Source: Marsupella aquatica
Taxonomy: Eukaryota; Marchantiophyta
Length of the DNA: 64,000 nt
Direction: 5' to 3'
Assembly: GCA_973895155.1 (NCBI GenBank)
Contig: OZ316891.1
Location: forward strand, 31,496,001 to 31,560,000
Below, one piece after another: positions 37,796 through 48,086 of this stretch; the stretch's first letter is position 1, and the number at the start of each line of letters is the position of its first letter. Under the pieces are notes generated by a model that saw only the letters and a list, made by a program, of their open reading frames with translations, did no database searches and was not told where the DNA came from. The position numbers and the translations under genes are program-made.

Positions 37796-38005
37796 ATGCC
37801 CATTTGTCTTTCTGTTCAAATCTGCGTCACCGAAGAAATTACTATTGTCTGATGCTTCAATGGACACCCATTTGTCTTTCTGTTCAAATCTGCGTTGCCG
37901 AAGAAATTACTATTGTCTGATGCTTCAATGGACACCCATTTGTCTTTCTGTTCAAATCTGCGTTGCCGAAGAAATTACTATTGTCTGATGCTTCAATGGA
38001 CAGAT
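37796..38005. repeat. 68-bp tandem repeat, about three copies
   Basis: CATTTGTCTT recurs at 37,801, 37,869 and 37,937, exactly 68 bp apart, with the rest of each unit (TCTGCG..CCGAAGAAATTACT..TGATGCTTCAATGGACA) almost unchanged. It starts 75 bp after gene B's stop and may lie in its 3' UTR. An ORF runs through it (80 codons) only because the unit is short of stops. Confidence 0.85.
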
Positions 38006-38589
38006 TGGCAAAATAGAATTTATCCCTCGAACGCAAATTTACACTATGGACTCAAATAAAGAACAATTTAACGCACTAGTATTCGATCAAATTTTAAAAG
38101 ACTCCAAATGCTAATGTGAGGGGACACATGAGAAGAGAGTTGGCCCCTTCTGGCTAGTGTCATCAATTTCCTATGAACGTCGAGAGTGGCAGCAGTATTT
38201 CTGCTGTTCTTACTGGCTAGTGGTTCTAATTTGAGGCGTTATGGGAGCTGAATTTCTTCGGTTAGTTCTGAGGCCAATGCCGAGGTTGTTCGATGGTGAA
38301 GATAGGAATCTTCCACTCTCTTTTACTCGCAGCGTGTCTGTCGGGTCTTGATAAGCCCTCCAGTTGCTGGTACTCGTTCTCAAGTAGATATAGAGCTGTA
38401 ACTATATCACGAATTGCCGGTAATTTTGAGGCTAGGCCTATATTTTACTTCTGTTTAGATGTGAAGTAACCTTGATTCAGAACTTCATGGAATAAGAATT
38501 CTTCCGTGTGATCCTCGCAGTCAATAAATGTCTCTCGCGGTTGCAAACAGATATGCAACCGTTTGGGAAGAAGAAAACAAACGAGGTCA

Positions 38590-39010
38590 AAATCGCGGGA
38601 TGTAGGGCTTCTAGGGGATTCTAATCAAGTTCGTTAAGTATTATGATGCCCGTTGCATTCGTTACATGGGTGAATTCCGTTTTTCTCTGCGCTAGATGTC
38701 GTCTTTTCTTATTTCTCGTCTTAGGTTGGTTTCTATCTATTATTTCCATGGGAGGACCTTGATAGGCCAGTATCCTTTCTTCCTATTCTGAAACTCGGAA
38801 TTGCAGCTTCGGAGTGGCCATCTGTGTATGAGCTAGTTTCTTTGCTCTCCACTAGTTTCTCAGTTCTTTTCATCTATCTCCATAGGGCGGCCACGTAGCT
38901 AGCTGTTTCTTCTAAGTTACTGTGAAACAGAATTGGACCTCCCTGATTATTGTCTACATACTCAAAGATGCTTGGAGTGAAGTTAGTTTGGAGCCTCACT
39001 GTTTAGAGGC
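38590..39010. repeat. Dispersed repeat (inverted partner at 49.4-49.8 kb)
   Basis: Reverse-complement match to about 49,450-49,825: shared pieces include GATGTAGGGCTTC, CATTATGATGCCC-like, CCATGGGAGG and GTATGAGCTAG. No coding content. Probably an LTR or non-autonomous element fragment; the 38,005-38,590 stretch before it holds nothing recognisable. Confidence 0.55.
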
Positions 39011-39229
39011 ATGCAATGCTGCTTGCCGTATATGATTGAGAGTCTCATCAATTACTGATTGATTGACAGTCCCATCGGGGACGACTGCAGGGAGGAACCC
39101 TCCCTAAGGGCTGTCTTGCATGAAGTGGTCACAGGCTCGGTGAGCACACAGGTGCCACCTGATCACTTACAGGGTCGATAATTTGAAGACCCCCCCATGC
39201 AAGCCGACCCGAGACTGGTGGAAACAATC

Positions 39230-39345
39230 ATAGCATTAAATTTAAATCAATAAATAGTCACGGAGCAGCAATGGGGCTTGAATATCGGACATCATACTTC
39301 GCAACTTGAGTGCCACTGAACTAGACACTGATGGCGAAGGGTAAA
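39230..39345 (-). repeat. tRNA-derived SINE-like element
   Basis: On the minus strand TAGTTCAGTGG (39,313-39,323) is a good pol III A box, and GATATTCAAGCCCC (39,273-39,286) a degenerate B box about 30-40 bp later. No full cloverleaf. The downstream part may extend to about 39,060. Confidence 0.45.
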
Positions 39346-39477
39346 ACCTCGAGTGAATTTATAGTTGGTGATGATTAAAAACATTATTAAGGTTACTATA
39401 GATGATCGTCAGTCGGTAGAAACCTGTGGAGGCAGGAAGCAAGCGTGTGGAGATTGAAGCCGGGAAGGAAGCATGGT

Positions 39478-39640
39478 GACTGTTCCTCCAAAATGAGATG
39501 GGAAGTTGAAGCATATTGACTGTTCCTCTGAATGAGATTGGAAGGCTTTGAACCGAATGCCATCCCTTATGTGAGCATCTTGAATGCATCGTCAAGTCAG
39601 AGGCTTTGGAGTTGGTGGAGGCAACCATATGTTGGGACAC
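39478..39640 (+). pseudogene. PPR gene fragment in the spacer
   Basis: Short plus-strand relic of the PLS unit of genes A-C: GGAAGGCTTTGAACCGAATG, then CTTATGTGAGCATCTTGAAT and GAGGCTTTGGAGT, with CTGTTCCTC repeated just before. It is out of frame and contains stops. It lies midway between the divergent ends of the inverted duplication, so it may be the remains of a fourth PPR copy or debris from the rearrangement. Confidence 0.7.
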
Positions 39641-39649
39641 ATACAGCGA

Positions 39650-41131
39650 CACATGGAGTTTAGTCTGTGGTGACTTCTGGTCCTGAATGTGGTCTCGCCA
39701 TGTTACTCAGGCTTTTCCTGGGTTTTACTTTTCTTATAAGTAAAGGACTCCTTTCAAGATAAAAGAAATAGAAAAAAAGTTCACAAGTGCTCCCACCTTC
39801 CTGCAAAACCAACCCTCAGGCGGGGATGGAGCACTTCCTCCAGTGCCTTGTCATACTCGTCATATTGCAGATTGGAAACTTGGGTGAGTGCTCTATTAAA
39901 AAAAACCCTCCATTGCTGCTGGCCATGAGCGACGGGTCCGCAGTTCGTCAAGAGACGATGATTTAAAATCCTCGATACATGGACTGTCCTGAAGAAAAAG
40001 GCCACTTTAGTGGCAGAGGACAATTTGCAGCTGGGAGATACTACTCTTGGTTATTCTTTTGTGTTGTGTGGGTGGGGGGAGTGACGAGTCCAGGGCGAAC
40101 AAAGTGATGTTGGATACAAAACCACTGAAATCTTGTCCATGCTGCTCCACAACGATATTCGGGTCTTCAGCATAAAAAACAGCCCAACAGAAGAGCAGGG
40201 CTGAGCCATGTCTAAGTGATTGAATCTAAAATCCTACAATTGTCTATCTATGAAGGCGGAAGTCACATACACCTACAGGCGACAAAGTTCACTACGAGGT
40301 AACGAATACTTGAGACTCTCCTCGAAAACTGACAGTGCCAATATTCGAAAGCAAATGAAGGGATTACTTAAAACATTGGACAGTACCTTCGAACAAGCAG
40401 CCTTAAGGCCCCGAACACTCAAACTTTTAATGAAAAACCAAAACTTGTAATCAAAGACCTTAATAACACGCACAAAATTAGATACATGTTCATTCTTTTG
40501 CTTTTAGAGGAAACCTTTCATTCGTGATGAGCTAGAGACATGAACAAAGAAATTGCACGTCGGCAGTTTTCCCCTGCTTGAAAGTATGATCATTCTTTCA
40601 AGGCCATTTCCACGACAAGACAATTACTGGAGTGCTTCTGCAAAACCTTTGTCTCCTAATCTAGCGAGGAAATTTTGAGGGAGTACTGAAAGAATTTTCG
40701 TACAGCCAAGGGCTTCATTTCGCATATCTCTGCTTTGGACTGTCAAGAAGCACCTCAGACAACTTTTCTATGATACGCTATCCACTGAACCTAGAAATTT
40801 GAAAGTTTGTCAACACTCACAGTGACCAACGACTTTCTTCCAATTGTTTGAAGGATTGCGAATTTCACTGTCCGTTGCTCTCGCAAAATCCTAAATGGAT
40901 GAAACAGTCTTTCAGCCTGGTAAGGGCTGGTTACAACGCCAAATGGCATAATCTGAAGGTTCCTGTCAAGGAACTGCCATCGCCCAGGGCTTCAAGAAAA
41001 ATCTCTCCAAATATGCTTTTTGAATGTATGCCTTTCATCCAGTAAACAACGAAAACCTGATTATATCTGAGCTGCCAGTGAGTCCTGTTTATGGTCACTT
41101 TCCAGACAGCGCAACGCAGCTTCCAATCTGG
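39650..41131. other. Spacer and 3' flank of gene C
   Basis: 40,800-41,131 is homologous to the 3' flank of gene A (inverted). The rest has no recognised gene. A minus-strand open stretch at 39,781-40,023 (lacking an ATG) has amino-acid-like composition but no family I know. Confidence 0.4.
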
Positions 41132-43393
41132 TCACCAATAATCACCACAAGAACAAACCCCATCTTTGAAATGGTGAAAGCGATTTGCATCTCTCGCTAT
41201 AATCTCGCGTCCTGTCACCTTAGAGATAAACTTCGTTGCTGTATGGCAATCTGGACACACCCGAAGGTTCTTCCTTACACGAATGGGTTCTCCCAGAGGT
41301 ATGTGCATAAGTCCGTAAGCAATAGCCAGCTTCTCACTGTGAGAACAAAGAGCTAGTTCTTTATCCTCCTTATTGATATCATGCAATACAAGCCGGGTAT
41401 CGGGAATGTAGCCTTTAGCCTTCAGGTTTTCAGTCAATTTATTGAGCTCAGTATATATCTCTTTCGCTTCTGGGTGAGATGTATCCCCTACAAGAAATTC
41501 ATGGATCTTGTTATCAACTTCAATCCAGCTACGCCCTGGCTCCTTGCGAACACCTCTCTCTTGCATCATACTGCGCACCAGGGAAACCTTCTCCCATTTT
41601 CCAGCTGCAGCATAGATGTTGGAGAGAAGCACATATGTAGAGGCCCCGCTGGGTACCAACTTGAAAAGGGCGTTAGCCGCGAGTTCGCCCATCTCAACAT
41701 TACCGTGGGTTCTACAGGCCCCAAGGAAGGCTGTCCAAGTTACTACATCTGGGTCAACTCGCATTAAACTTATAAACCGCTTTGCTTCCTCCAAGTGTCC
41801 AGCGCGCCCAAGAAGATCCACCATGCAGGTATAATGCAGAATGTCAGGCTCGATGCCATAATCTTGCGTCATAGCTGAAAAGAGTCTCCGACCGTCATCA
41901 ACAAGGCCACCATGAGAACAAGCTGATAACACTCCCACAAATGTTGTCCCGCTGGGCTTCACAAGATCCGCATTCATTTTTTTGAAGAGTGCCAGGGCTT
42001 CACGCCCATATCCATGTTGTGCAAGTCCACCGATCATTACATTCCATGTGACGACATCGCGTTTCTCCATTTTGTTAAAAACCAGTCGGGCGTCATCTAT
42101 ACTACCACTCTTTGCATACATATGAACCAGTGCACTTCCCACACGCAAATCTGACTCCAGTCCCGCTTTGCTAGCATGGCCATGAATCTCCTTCACCCAC
42201 TCCAAAGCCCCGGCACTTGCAAATGCATTCAGGATGCCCACATAAGTGATCGCATTTGGTTTAAAGCCTTCTAGTCTCATTTGGAGAAACAGTTTATATG
42301 CTTCATGCCCACATCCGTGTCGTGCAAGGCCACCGATCATTACATTCCATGTGACTACGTCGCGTTTCCCCATTTTGTCAAAAACCAGTCGGGCGTCATC
42401 TATACTGCCACTCTTTGCATACATGTGAACCAGTGCACTGCCCACACGCAAATCGGAGTCCAGTCCCGCGTTGCTAGCATGGCCATGAACTTCCTTCACC
42501 CAGTCCAAAGCCCCCGTACTTGCAAATGCATTCAGGATGCCCACATAAGTGATTGCATTTGGTTCGAAGCCTTCCCGTCTCATTTGGAGAAACAGTCGAT
42601 ATGCTTCCACACCGTGACCACGGTCTGCATATGCTCGAATTATGACAGTCCATGTAATCACATTTCGATTTGCCAGCTTTTCAAAAACTTTCCTTGCCTC
42701 GGTGATGCACCCACATTTGGCATACATCTGTACGAGGGCAGACCCTACACGCACATCTGATTCAAAGTCAGCATGCCGAATATACACATGAACTTCTTTT
42801 CCCCATTTAAGAGCCGATGGGTTGGCACATGCCTTCAGGATGCTCAGATATGTGATCTCATTTGGCTGCACGCCTTCTTTGCGCATTTGATTGAAAAGCT
42901 CCGATACAGATTCAGCGAGATCACTGTTAGCATATCCTGCTATCATCGCGTTCCAAGTAATAACACCCTTGTTCTCAAGCTGATCAAAAACTCGTCGTGC
43001 ATCCAACAAAGCCCCACATTTAATATAAACATTCAGGAGGGTGTTAACCACATATAGATTCTTGTCCATTCCCCTCTGGATGATGTGGTCATGCACATGC
43101 GTGGCCGCTGAGAGGTCTTTGTGTTTCGAGCACATTTGTAGAACTTGAACATATGTATACGAGTCAATGGTACTACCTCGTTCTAGACGATCCTTCCAAA
43201 CAGCAATTATTTCACTTGCGGTACCAGCATCATGCATGTGCCTACTGCCATTCCTTTGTGCAGTGACTTGAGACCAATCTCTAGTGCCATAACTGACATG
43301 AGATTGCAATCTGCATTGAGTACTTAAATTCGCCCTTGCCTTAACCCATACTGGACTAGACCACCCATTCACCCCAAGTGCTTTCCCTGTCAT
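41132..43393 (-). CDS. DYW-class PPR protein (gene C)
   Basis: Predicted organellar C-to-U editing factor, 753 residues from ATG 43,393. Reading remains open upstream to the acceptor CTGACAG|AG (about 43,429), phase 0, the same place as in gene B, so an upstream exon is likely. The protein has a short lead, then P, L and S motifs with two full 101-residue PLS periods of the type repeated six times in gene B, E/E+ motifs, and a full DYW domain: CSHSEKLAIAYG, CPDCHTATKFIS and terminal CSCGDYW. It is the closest relative of gene B in the N-terminal half and upstream region, but its last PPR and downstream flank are closer to gene A (motif ending NADLVKPS versus NADLVKPN in A). That mosaic suggests gene conversion or an intermediate in the duplication. 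Confidence 0.92.
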   Translation of the reverse strand: MTGKALGVNGWSSPVWVKARANLSTQCRLQSHVSYGTRDWSQVTAQRNGSRHMHDAGTASEIIAVWKDRLERGSTIDSYTYVQVLQMCSKHKDLSAATHVHDHIIQRGMDKNLYVVNTLLNVYIKCGALLDARRVFDQLENKGVITWNAMIAGYANSDLAESVSELFNQMRKEGVQPNEITYLSILKACANPSALKWGKEVHVYIRHADFESDVRVGSALVQMYAKCGCITEARKVFEKLANRNVITWTVIIRAYADRGHGVEAYRLFLQMRREGFEPNAITYVGILNAFASTGALDWVKEVHGHASNAGLDSDLRVGSALVHMYAKSGSIDDARLVFDKMGKRDVVTWNVMIGGLARHGCGHEAYKLFLQMRLEGFKPNAITYVGILNAFASAGALEWVKEIHGHASKAGLESDLRVGSALVHMYAKSGSIDDARLVFNKMEKRDVVTWNVMIGGLAQHGYGREALALFKKMNADLVKPSGTTFVGVLSACSHGGLVDDGRRLFSAMTQDYGIEPDILHYTCMVDLLGRAGHLEEAKRFISLMRVDPDVVTWTAFLGACRTHGNVEMGELAANALFKLVPSGASTYVLLSNIYAAAGKWEKVSLVRSMMQERGVRKEPGRSWIEVDNKIHEFLVGDTSHPEAKEIYTELNKLTENLKAKGYIPDTRLVLHDINKEDKELALCSHSEKLAIAYGLMHIPLGEPIRVRKNLRVCPDCHTATKFISKVTGREIIARDANRFHHFKDGVCSCGDYW

Positions 43394-45125
43394 CTTACGA
43401 TTGAACTCAGGTGCTCTGGGTTTTCTCTGTCAGCACCACAACCCACAATCAGATCTGGAAAGCCTGACTGATACCAGGATAAAATCCAGGAGATTCCACG
43501 AGGTAGAAAATATTTGCTTTTATTTCTTAAGGACTACATTTCACAATGAAATGCTTCAGAAATAGATAGCAGAACGGGAAGTGTCTTAGAGTCCTACGGC
43601 TAGGATGCATGCCTACCTCCGTCCAAAGAAGTATTTTCTTGTCTCCCTTGCTCTGCTGCGATCGTTGGTACATATAACTTGGACATGTTATATGATTCAA
43701 TTGAGAGAAACGGCTATCTGTCCAGAATGCAAGGATGTTAGAATTGAATACTGAAATAGTTGTGAAAGGCATATCCAGGTGGCTTATGTTTCAAAAAGCT
43801 CATTCATACTCCAGTACTTCACTGTAAGCATAGGAAGGGCAGAGTCAGGAGCCTGTCAAACTGTCCCTAAAAATCTTCATCAATCAGTCATATGTTTGTA
43901 GGATAGACTAGGGCACCTTGACAAGCGTGCATTTGTAACTTGCCTACGGTGTGTAATGATAACCTAGCTGACAGAACTCAGGCTTTTGAAAAGAGACTAC
44001 AATTCAGAAATAAAGCCTACCCGCATACTTTAGATTCGAATCCATTGAGATTAGACACAGATGACATGAATGTGAAAGCGCTCCCCATATTATAACATGA
44101 ATGTGACAGCGGGCCCCCTCCCTATGCTTCCTTGGAGATGAAAGAACAATCAAACTTGAAATTTAGGTCTTCATCACATAAGTCTGATGGCAGGAAACTC
44201 ATTCAACCATAAAGGTCACAGCGTGGTGCTGGAACAAGGGTTTTTGCTTATAAGTAGTTAATGATACGTTGAAATCACTCTTCACTCTTGTTACCTGGAG
44301 GCTTTGTACAAGAACAAGGGCTTGCGCCAATACCAATCAAACCGGAAGATGAAGGATGAACTCTGCAAAATAAAACGTCTTTGTTGAGAATATATTTAAG
44401 GTCGTTTGCTCACATGATAATCCAACAAAACATGCATACAAAATTAATCATACCTAGCTGTGGAGTGCTGCCTAAAACAGTCCATATCCAAAATTCCCAT
44501 CGAGTCAGCTTCGTTCCCGTGCCGAGAATAGAGCGCTTGATAGTACAGTTGTAAGAAACATTACCTTACCTGTTTGACAAACGTTCCAAGCAGTGTAAGC
44601 CGTGGAATCTTGCAGAGCCTCAAATTTCAAGTCTCACCTTTCCTTCCACTTCGACTCAGGCAAAAACATTCACTAGGCGAAGGCTCTGTTGGGGAAAACT
44701 TACCGCTCAACGTAAAAGTTGGAGGTGCTCCTAGAAGCATAGCAGCAGCAGTATATTCTCCAGGATCACGTCCTCCTGCACTAAGAATTAATAATTGCTG
44801 TCTCTATTTAAGAATTGATCCCAACTTTGCCATCCAAACTGGAGAATCAAGTTTTCAGAGTAATAAGTATGCGAAATACCTGATATTAAATCCCAAAGCA
44901 ACCACTGCCATACCTGCACATGCCCTCTGAAAACTTTGGCGCAAGCGCTTTAGTTTATCGCCCTCCAAGCAAGAACCCTTTCCAACCGAATTGTCCTGGA
45001 TAGCACACGAAAAATTGACGACATTTATTCAATCAAGAACTAGTGAACAACTGACATGCAGACCGTGTAACTAGAAAATTGGGCAGAAGGCTCGAGAATT
45101 CATTCAGAACAACAAGTTGATGCAA
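41132..45125 (-). repeat. Right arm of inverted segmental duplication
   Basis: Inverted partner of 32,755-37,721. The non-coding upstream portion (43,430-44,810) aligns with 33,090-34,214 with several indels, and the end (44,810-45,125) with the PPR-upstream block. The arms are divergent enough to read as an old, not a fresh, duplication. Confidence 0.75.
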
Positions 45126-45659
45126 GTGAGTGATTGGAGTGGGGAATGCCTCACAATAAAAGCTAAGCAAAGGAACACGGTGCTCTAAACCGTCTACGGT
45201 CCCCCTGAATTGCTTATCAGCTGTCCTTGTTCAATACACGGGATCACCCGATAGCTGGTTAAAAGACTTTCCTGAGACAACACAGAAAGACATGTGCAAA
45301 TCAGAAGTACGACTCAGTTTGCCAGGTAGAAATTTCGGAAGCTAAGAGCCCCGAAATGGAAGAATCAACCTACTTGATGCTAATGTACAGCCCCTGAGTT
45401 CAGTTCATATGATCATTCTCACTCCTATATCGAAGTTTCCAGTGAAGAATTGGGTCCGAATGAAACCATACTGCCAGTGATATATGACATTTCCGGCGGT
45501 GGCTGCTTTTCTGTTCAAGTCAGAAATAGTCAGTGTAGTCGGGGGCCACATGCATCAGTGACTCCACCAAGCATAGTACTGAACGCCTTCAAGGACGCAG
45601 GAGCTTGATCCATGTTGTTAAGATCGTTCTGAGGGAGCAGCTGACGAAAACCTAAGCGA

Positions 45660-46200
45660 TAAACAAATCCTTCCATAGACTCAATTTTTGGATTGCAAGG
45701 AAATAAAGTTCTTGCTTTGGGAAACTTGGCGTGTGGAAATGACACTTTGACGATAAAGGCCCAGACTGTCAACCATCCAGGGGCATTAATTGGGCTGATA
45801 TCGGCACGGACGAAATATTGGAACCCTGTTGTGCAACAAACGCAGCATTTGCCACAGGCAATTTGGCTTGCGGAGATGCCAATGGAAAGGTGAAAGGGAG
45901 AAATCTCAACCTTCCAGGTGGGTTAGTGGACCTGACACTGGCACTTACAAAAGATACAAATCCAAGTTTACAGCATAAGGCAGCATTCGCCTGCAGCAAG
46001 TTGACGGACAAATGAAGTCCAAAATCATTGACCATCCCGGTGCACTGGAGGTATTAGTGGATTCTCTAACGAAGTCGACCAACCCTGCTTTACAGAAAAA
46101 TTCAGTAGTGACATTGGCCATCCTTGCCTGTCAATAAGGCCAAGTCCAACATTGCAGGTCATACGGGGGCACTCGAGGGGCTAGTGCTTGCTTGATTCAA
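45660..46200 (+). pseudogene. Armadillo-repeat protein gene fragment
   Basis: Four tandem ARM-like repeats can be read by changing frame: NLACGNDTLTIKAQTVNHPG, NLACGDANGKVKG..NLPGG, then KSKIIDHPGALEVLVDSLTK and KSN-IAGHTGALEGLV, spaced about 137-145 bp. The linkers TNPSLQHKAAFA and TNPALQKNSVVT fit the family. At least three frame breaks or stops separate them, so it is dead. ARM repeats mediate protein-protein binding; which ARM protein this was cannot be told. Confidence 0.75.
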
Positions 46201-46219
46201 GCTTTACAATATTGGTATG

Positions 46220-47500
46220 AGACGTAACTTGGACTAGACCTCGTGGAGCTCAGCAAAATATTGGAGATGACGACGAGTTTTCTCTTGCAATTCCAAGGAA
46301 TGAGATGCTGCTAGATTAGAGGAGCTAGATTAGAGGAGCCCAACGTTAGAAACTTTTAACATCTATTAATTTGGATATTCTTGGTTAAAAATCATATCTT
46401 AAGATGCTAGTGTTCTTTGACAAAAGAATTTAAGTCTTCCCTATTAACAAATAAGATAAGTGTATGTTGTGGCATGTTGTGTATATTATGAAGCTGCTAT
46501 ATGGTGAATCTACTTTTCCAATTTTGTCTTATTGGGATTTTGTGTCCAGTATTTTGATTTTGGACCCCACTAGAGGTCCCTCCCAAAATTCGAGACTCCA
46601 CAGCGTGCCACGTCATCATGACGCGCTCCAAACAGGTATAAATTGGTTTACAAAATAAAATTATTTCACATTTCGTGTATGTGGCAGGAATTTTGGTAAA
46701 ATTGAGGACGCCATGCCATAAACCTTGATGTAAAAATGTTTGAAAAATAATCATTTTATTGTCCTGTTTATTGTCACATTGCAATAGATCTAAACACTCT
46801 CATTCATCATCACTTGAGAAGTATAACACACGAAATAGAAGAAACAAACACATCATGAATGACATCCATATATGAAACAAAGCATGATATAAGCATATCC
46901 TTGCTAAAACTCATTCATACGAATTGAAGAGAATCACAATATAGCTGAAAGATGATGATCATTCAATTATGATTGCACAGCTTACAATGTCATCAATGTG
47001 ATTCAAAAAATATATGAAACAATTGAAAGCAAATGAATGATACTATCAATTATCAAACACGGCTGCGCATTGTTTGTCCCTGTTCCACTGGCTTGATTCA
47101 ACTCTTTGGGATAATATTTGGATGAAGAATAGTAACCACATGTACTCTGGTTTGCCCACCACGTTTGACCTTTGTCAGCCCGGGCTGGAGCACAAACATC
47201 CACATGATTTCCCCGACCAACATGCGCGGTGTAGGAAGGTGATGGGTTCTGCCCAAAGGGGCTGGGTGTTGGCTACCACCTGGTGGCTGCACAAGTCCTT
47301 TTGGCCTGATTAGGGTTTCTTCTTTTTTCTTCCCGGTTTGTCGGGTTGCCGCTGGGGGTGGCGTTTGTCCCCCTGGTGGTGTGTGCGGGTTCTGGCCCTT
47401 CTCCGGTTAGTTGAAAAATATATTAAAACAAATTTAAAAAATTAATAAATTATTTATTCAGTTCTAAAATCTACAAAGCACTACAAACAAATAATGACAT
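46220..47500. other. No gene recognised
   Basis: AT-rich with scattered short ORFs. 47,160-47,420 is a GC-rich patch (proline/glycine-coding on both strands) followed by an A-rich stretch near 47,410-47,450, resembling the 3' end of a LINE; this is weak. Confidence 0.3.
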
Positions 47501-47507
47501 CACATTG

Positions 47508-48086
47508 TTATGGATCCTCTATGTACTTGCTTGGCCATAATACCAAAGAACTTGTAGCATCTCCAAGTATCTTCTGAGGAGGATCATCATTTGTGTTTGG
47601 AAATTTGGGAAAGACAACTTTAGGTTTCACTAGTAACGTGATTAATGCTATTGAATAACCTGGTGGGATCCTCTTGCCATGGAACGCTATAGAACCAACT
47701 TGCACTCTGCCAAATCCTACTCATGTTCCACTTTCATCAATAGCTAACAAGCCACTTTGTCCGTTTGCATTAGGTGTCTTCCCTACTTCCACCTTAGATC
47801 TTTCTGTCAGCACCAATCTTGGAGGTTTGAATGAAACTTTTGACGTGGCTCAAGTCCCAGCAGACTTGCTACATGTGCACATGCTTCCTTTTTTCGTAGT
47901 AGTGAAGCTAGGCTTAGTAGGTTCCTCTATTGGGACTATCACACTAGCAGGTACCTCACCTGGGAGTGCCATACCAACAAGCTCTTTTGTTGGGTTTATC
48001 ACAGCAAGAGGCACACCTGTCATTGACAGTGACACATTCTGCAAATCATGTATCTCTACAATGGGATCAAGATCTACATAGCGCAC
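47508..48086 (-). pseudogene. Transposon-associated protein fragment (DUF8039-like)
   Basis: Minus-strand pieces in order: a Pro/Val-rich linker, VGFGRVQVGSIAFHGKRIPP with GYS following, then PKVVFPKFPNTNDDPP and SSLVLWPSKYI. The pattern G-K-x-I-P-P-G-Y followed some 45 residues later by V-x-W-P-x-x-x-I resembles the DUF8039 domain found with plant CACTA/En-Spm elements. Stops and frame changes separate the pieces. The domain name is from memory of the family pattern; a profile search would be needed to confirm. Confidence 0.4.

Noticed and set aside
42246-42760. Plus-strand ORFs opposite gene C
   Set aside because: Antisense of the PPR coding sequence.
44574-44930. Plus-strand 118-codon ORF
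   Set aside because: Lies in the non-coding upstream block whose other copies do not keep this frame.
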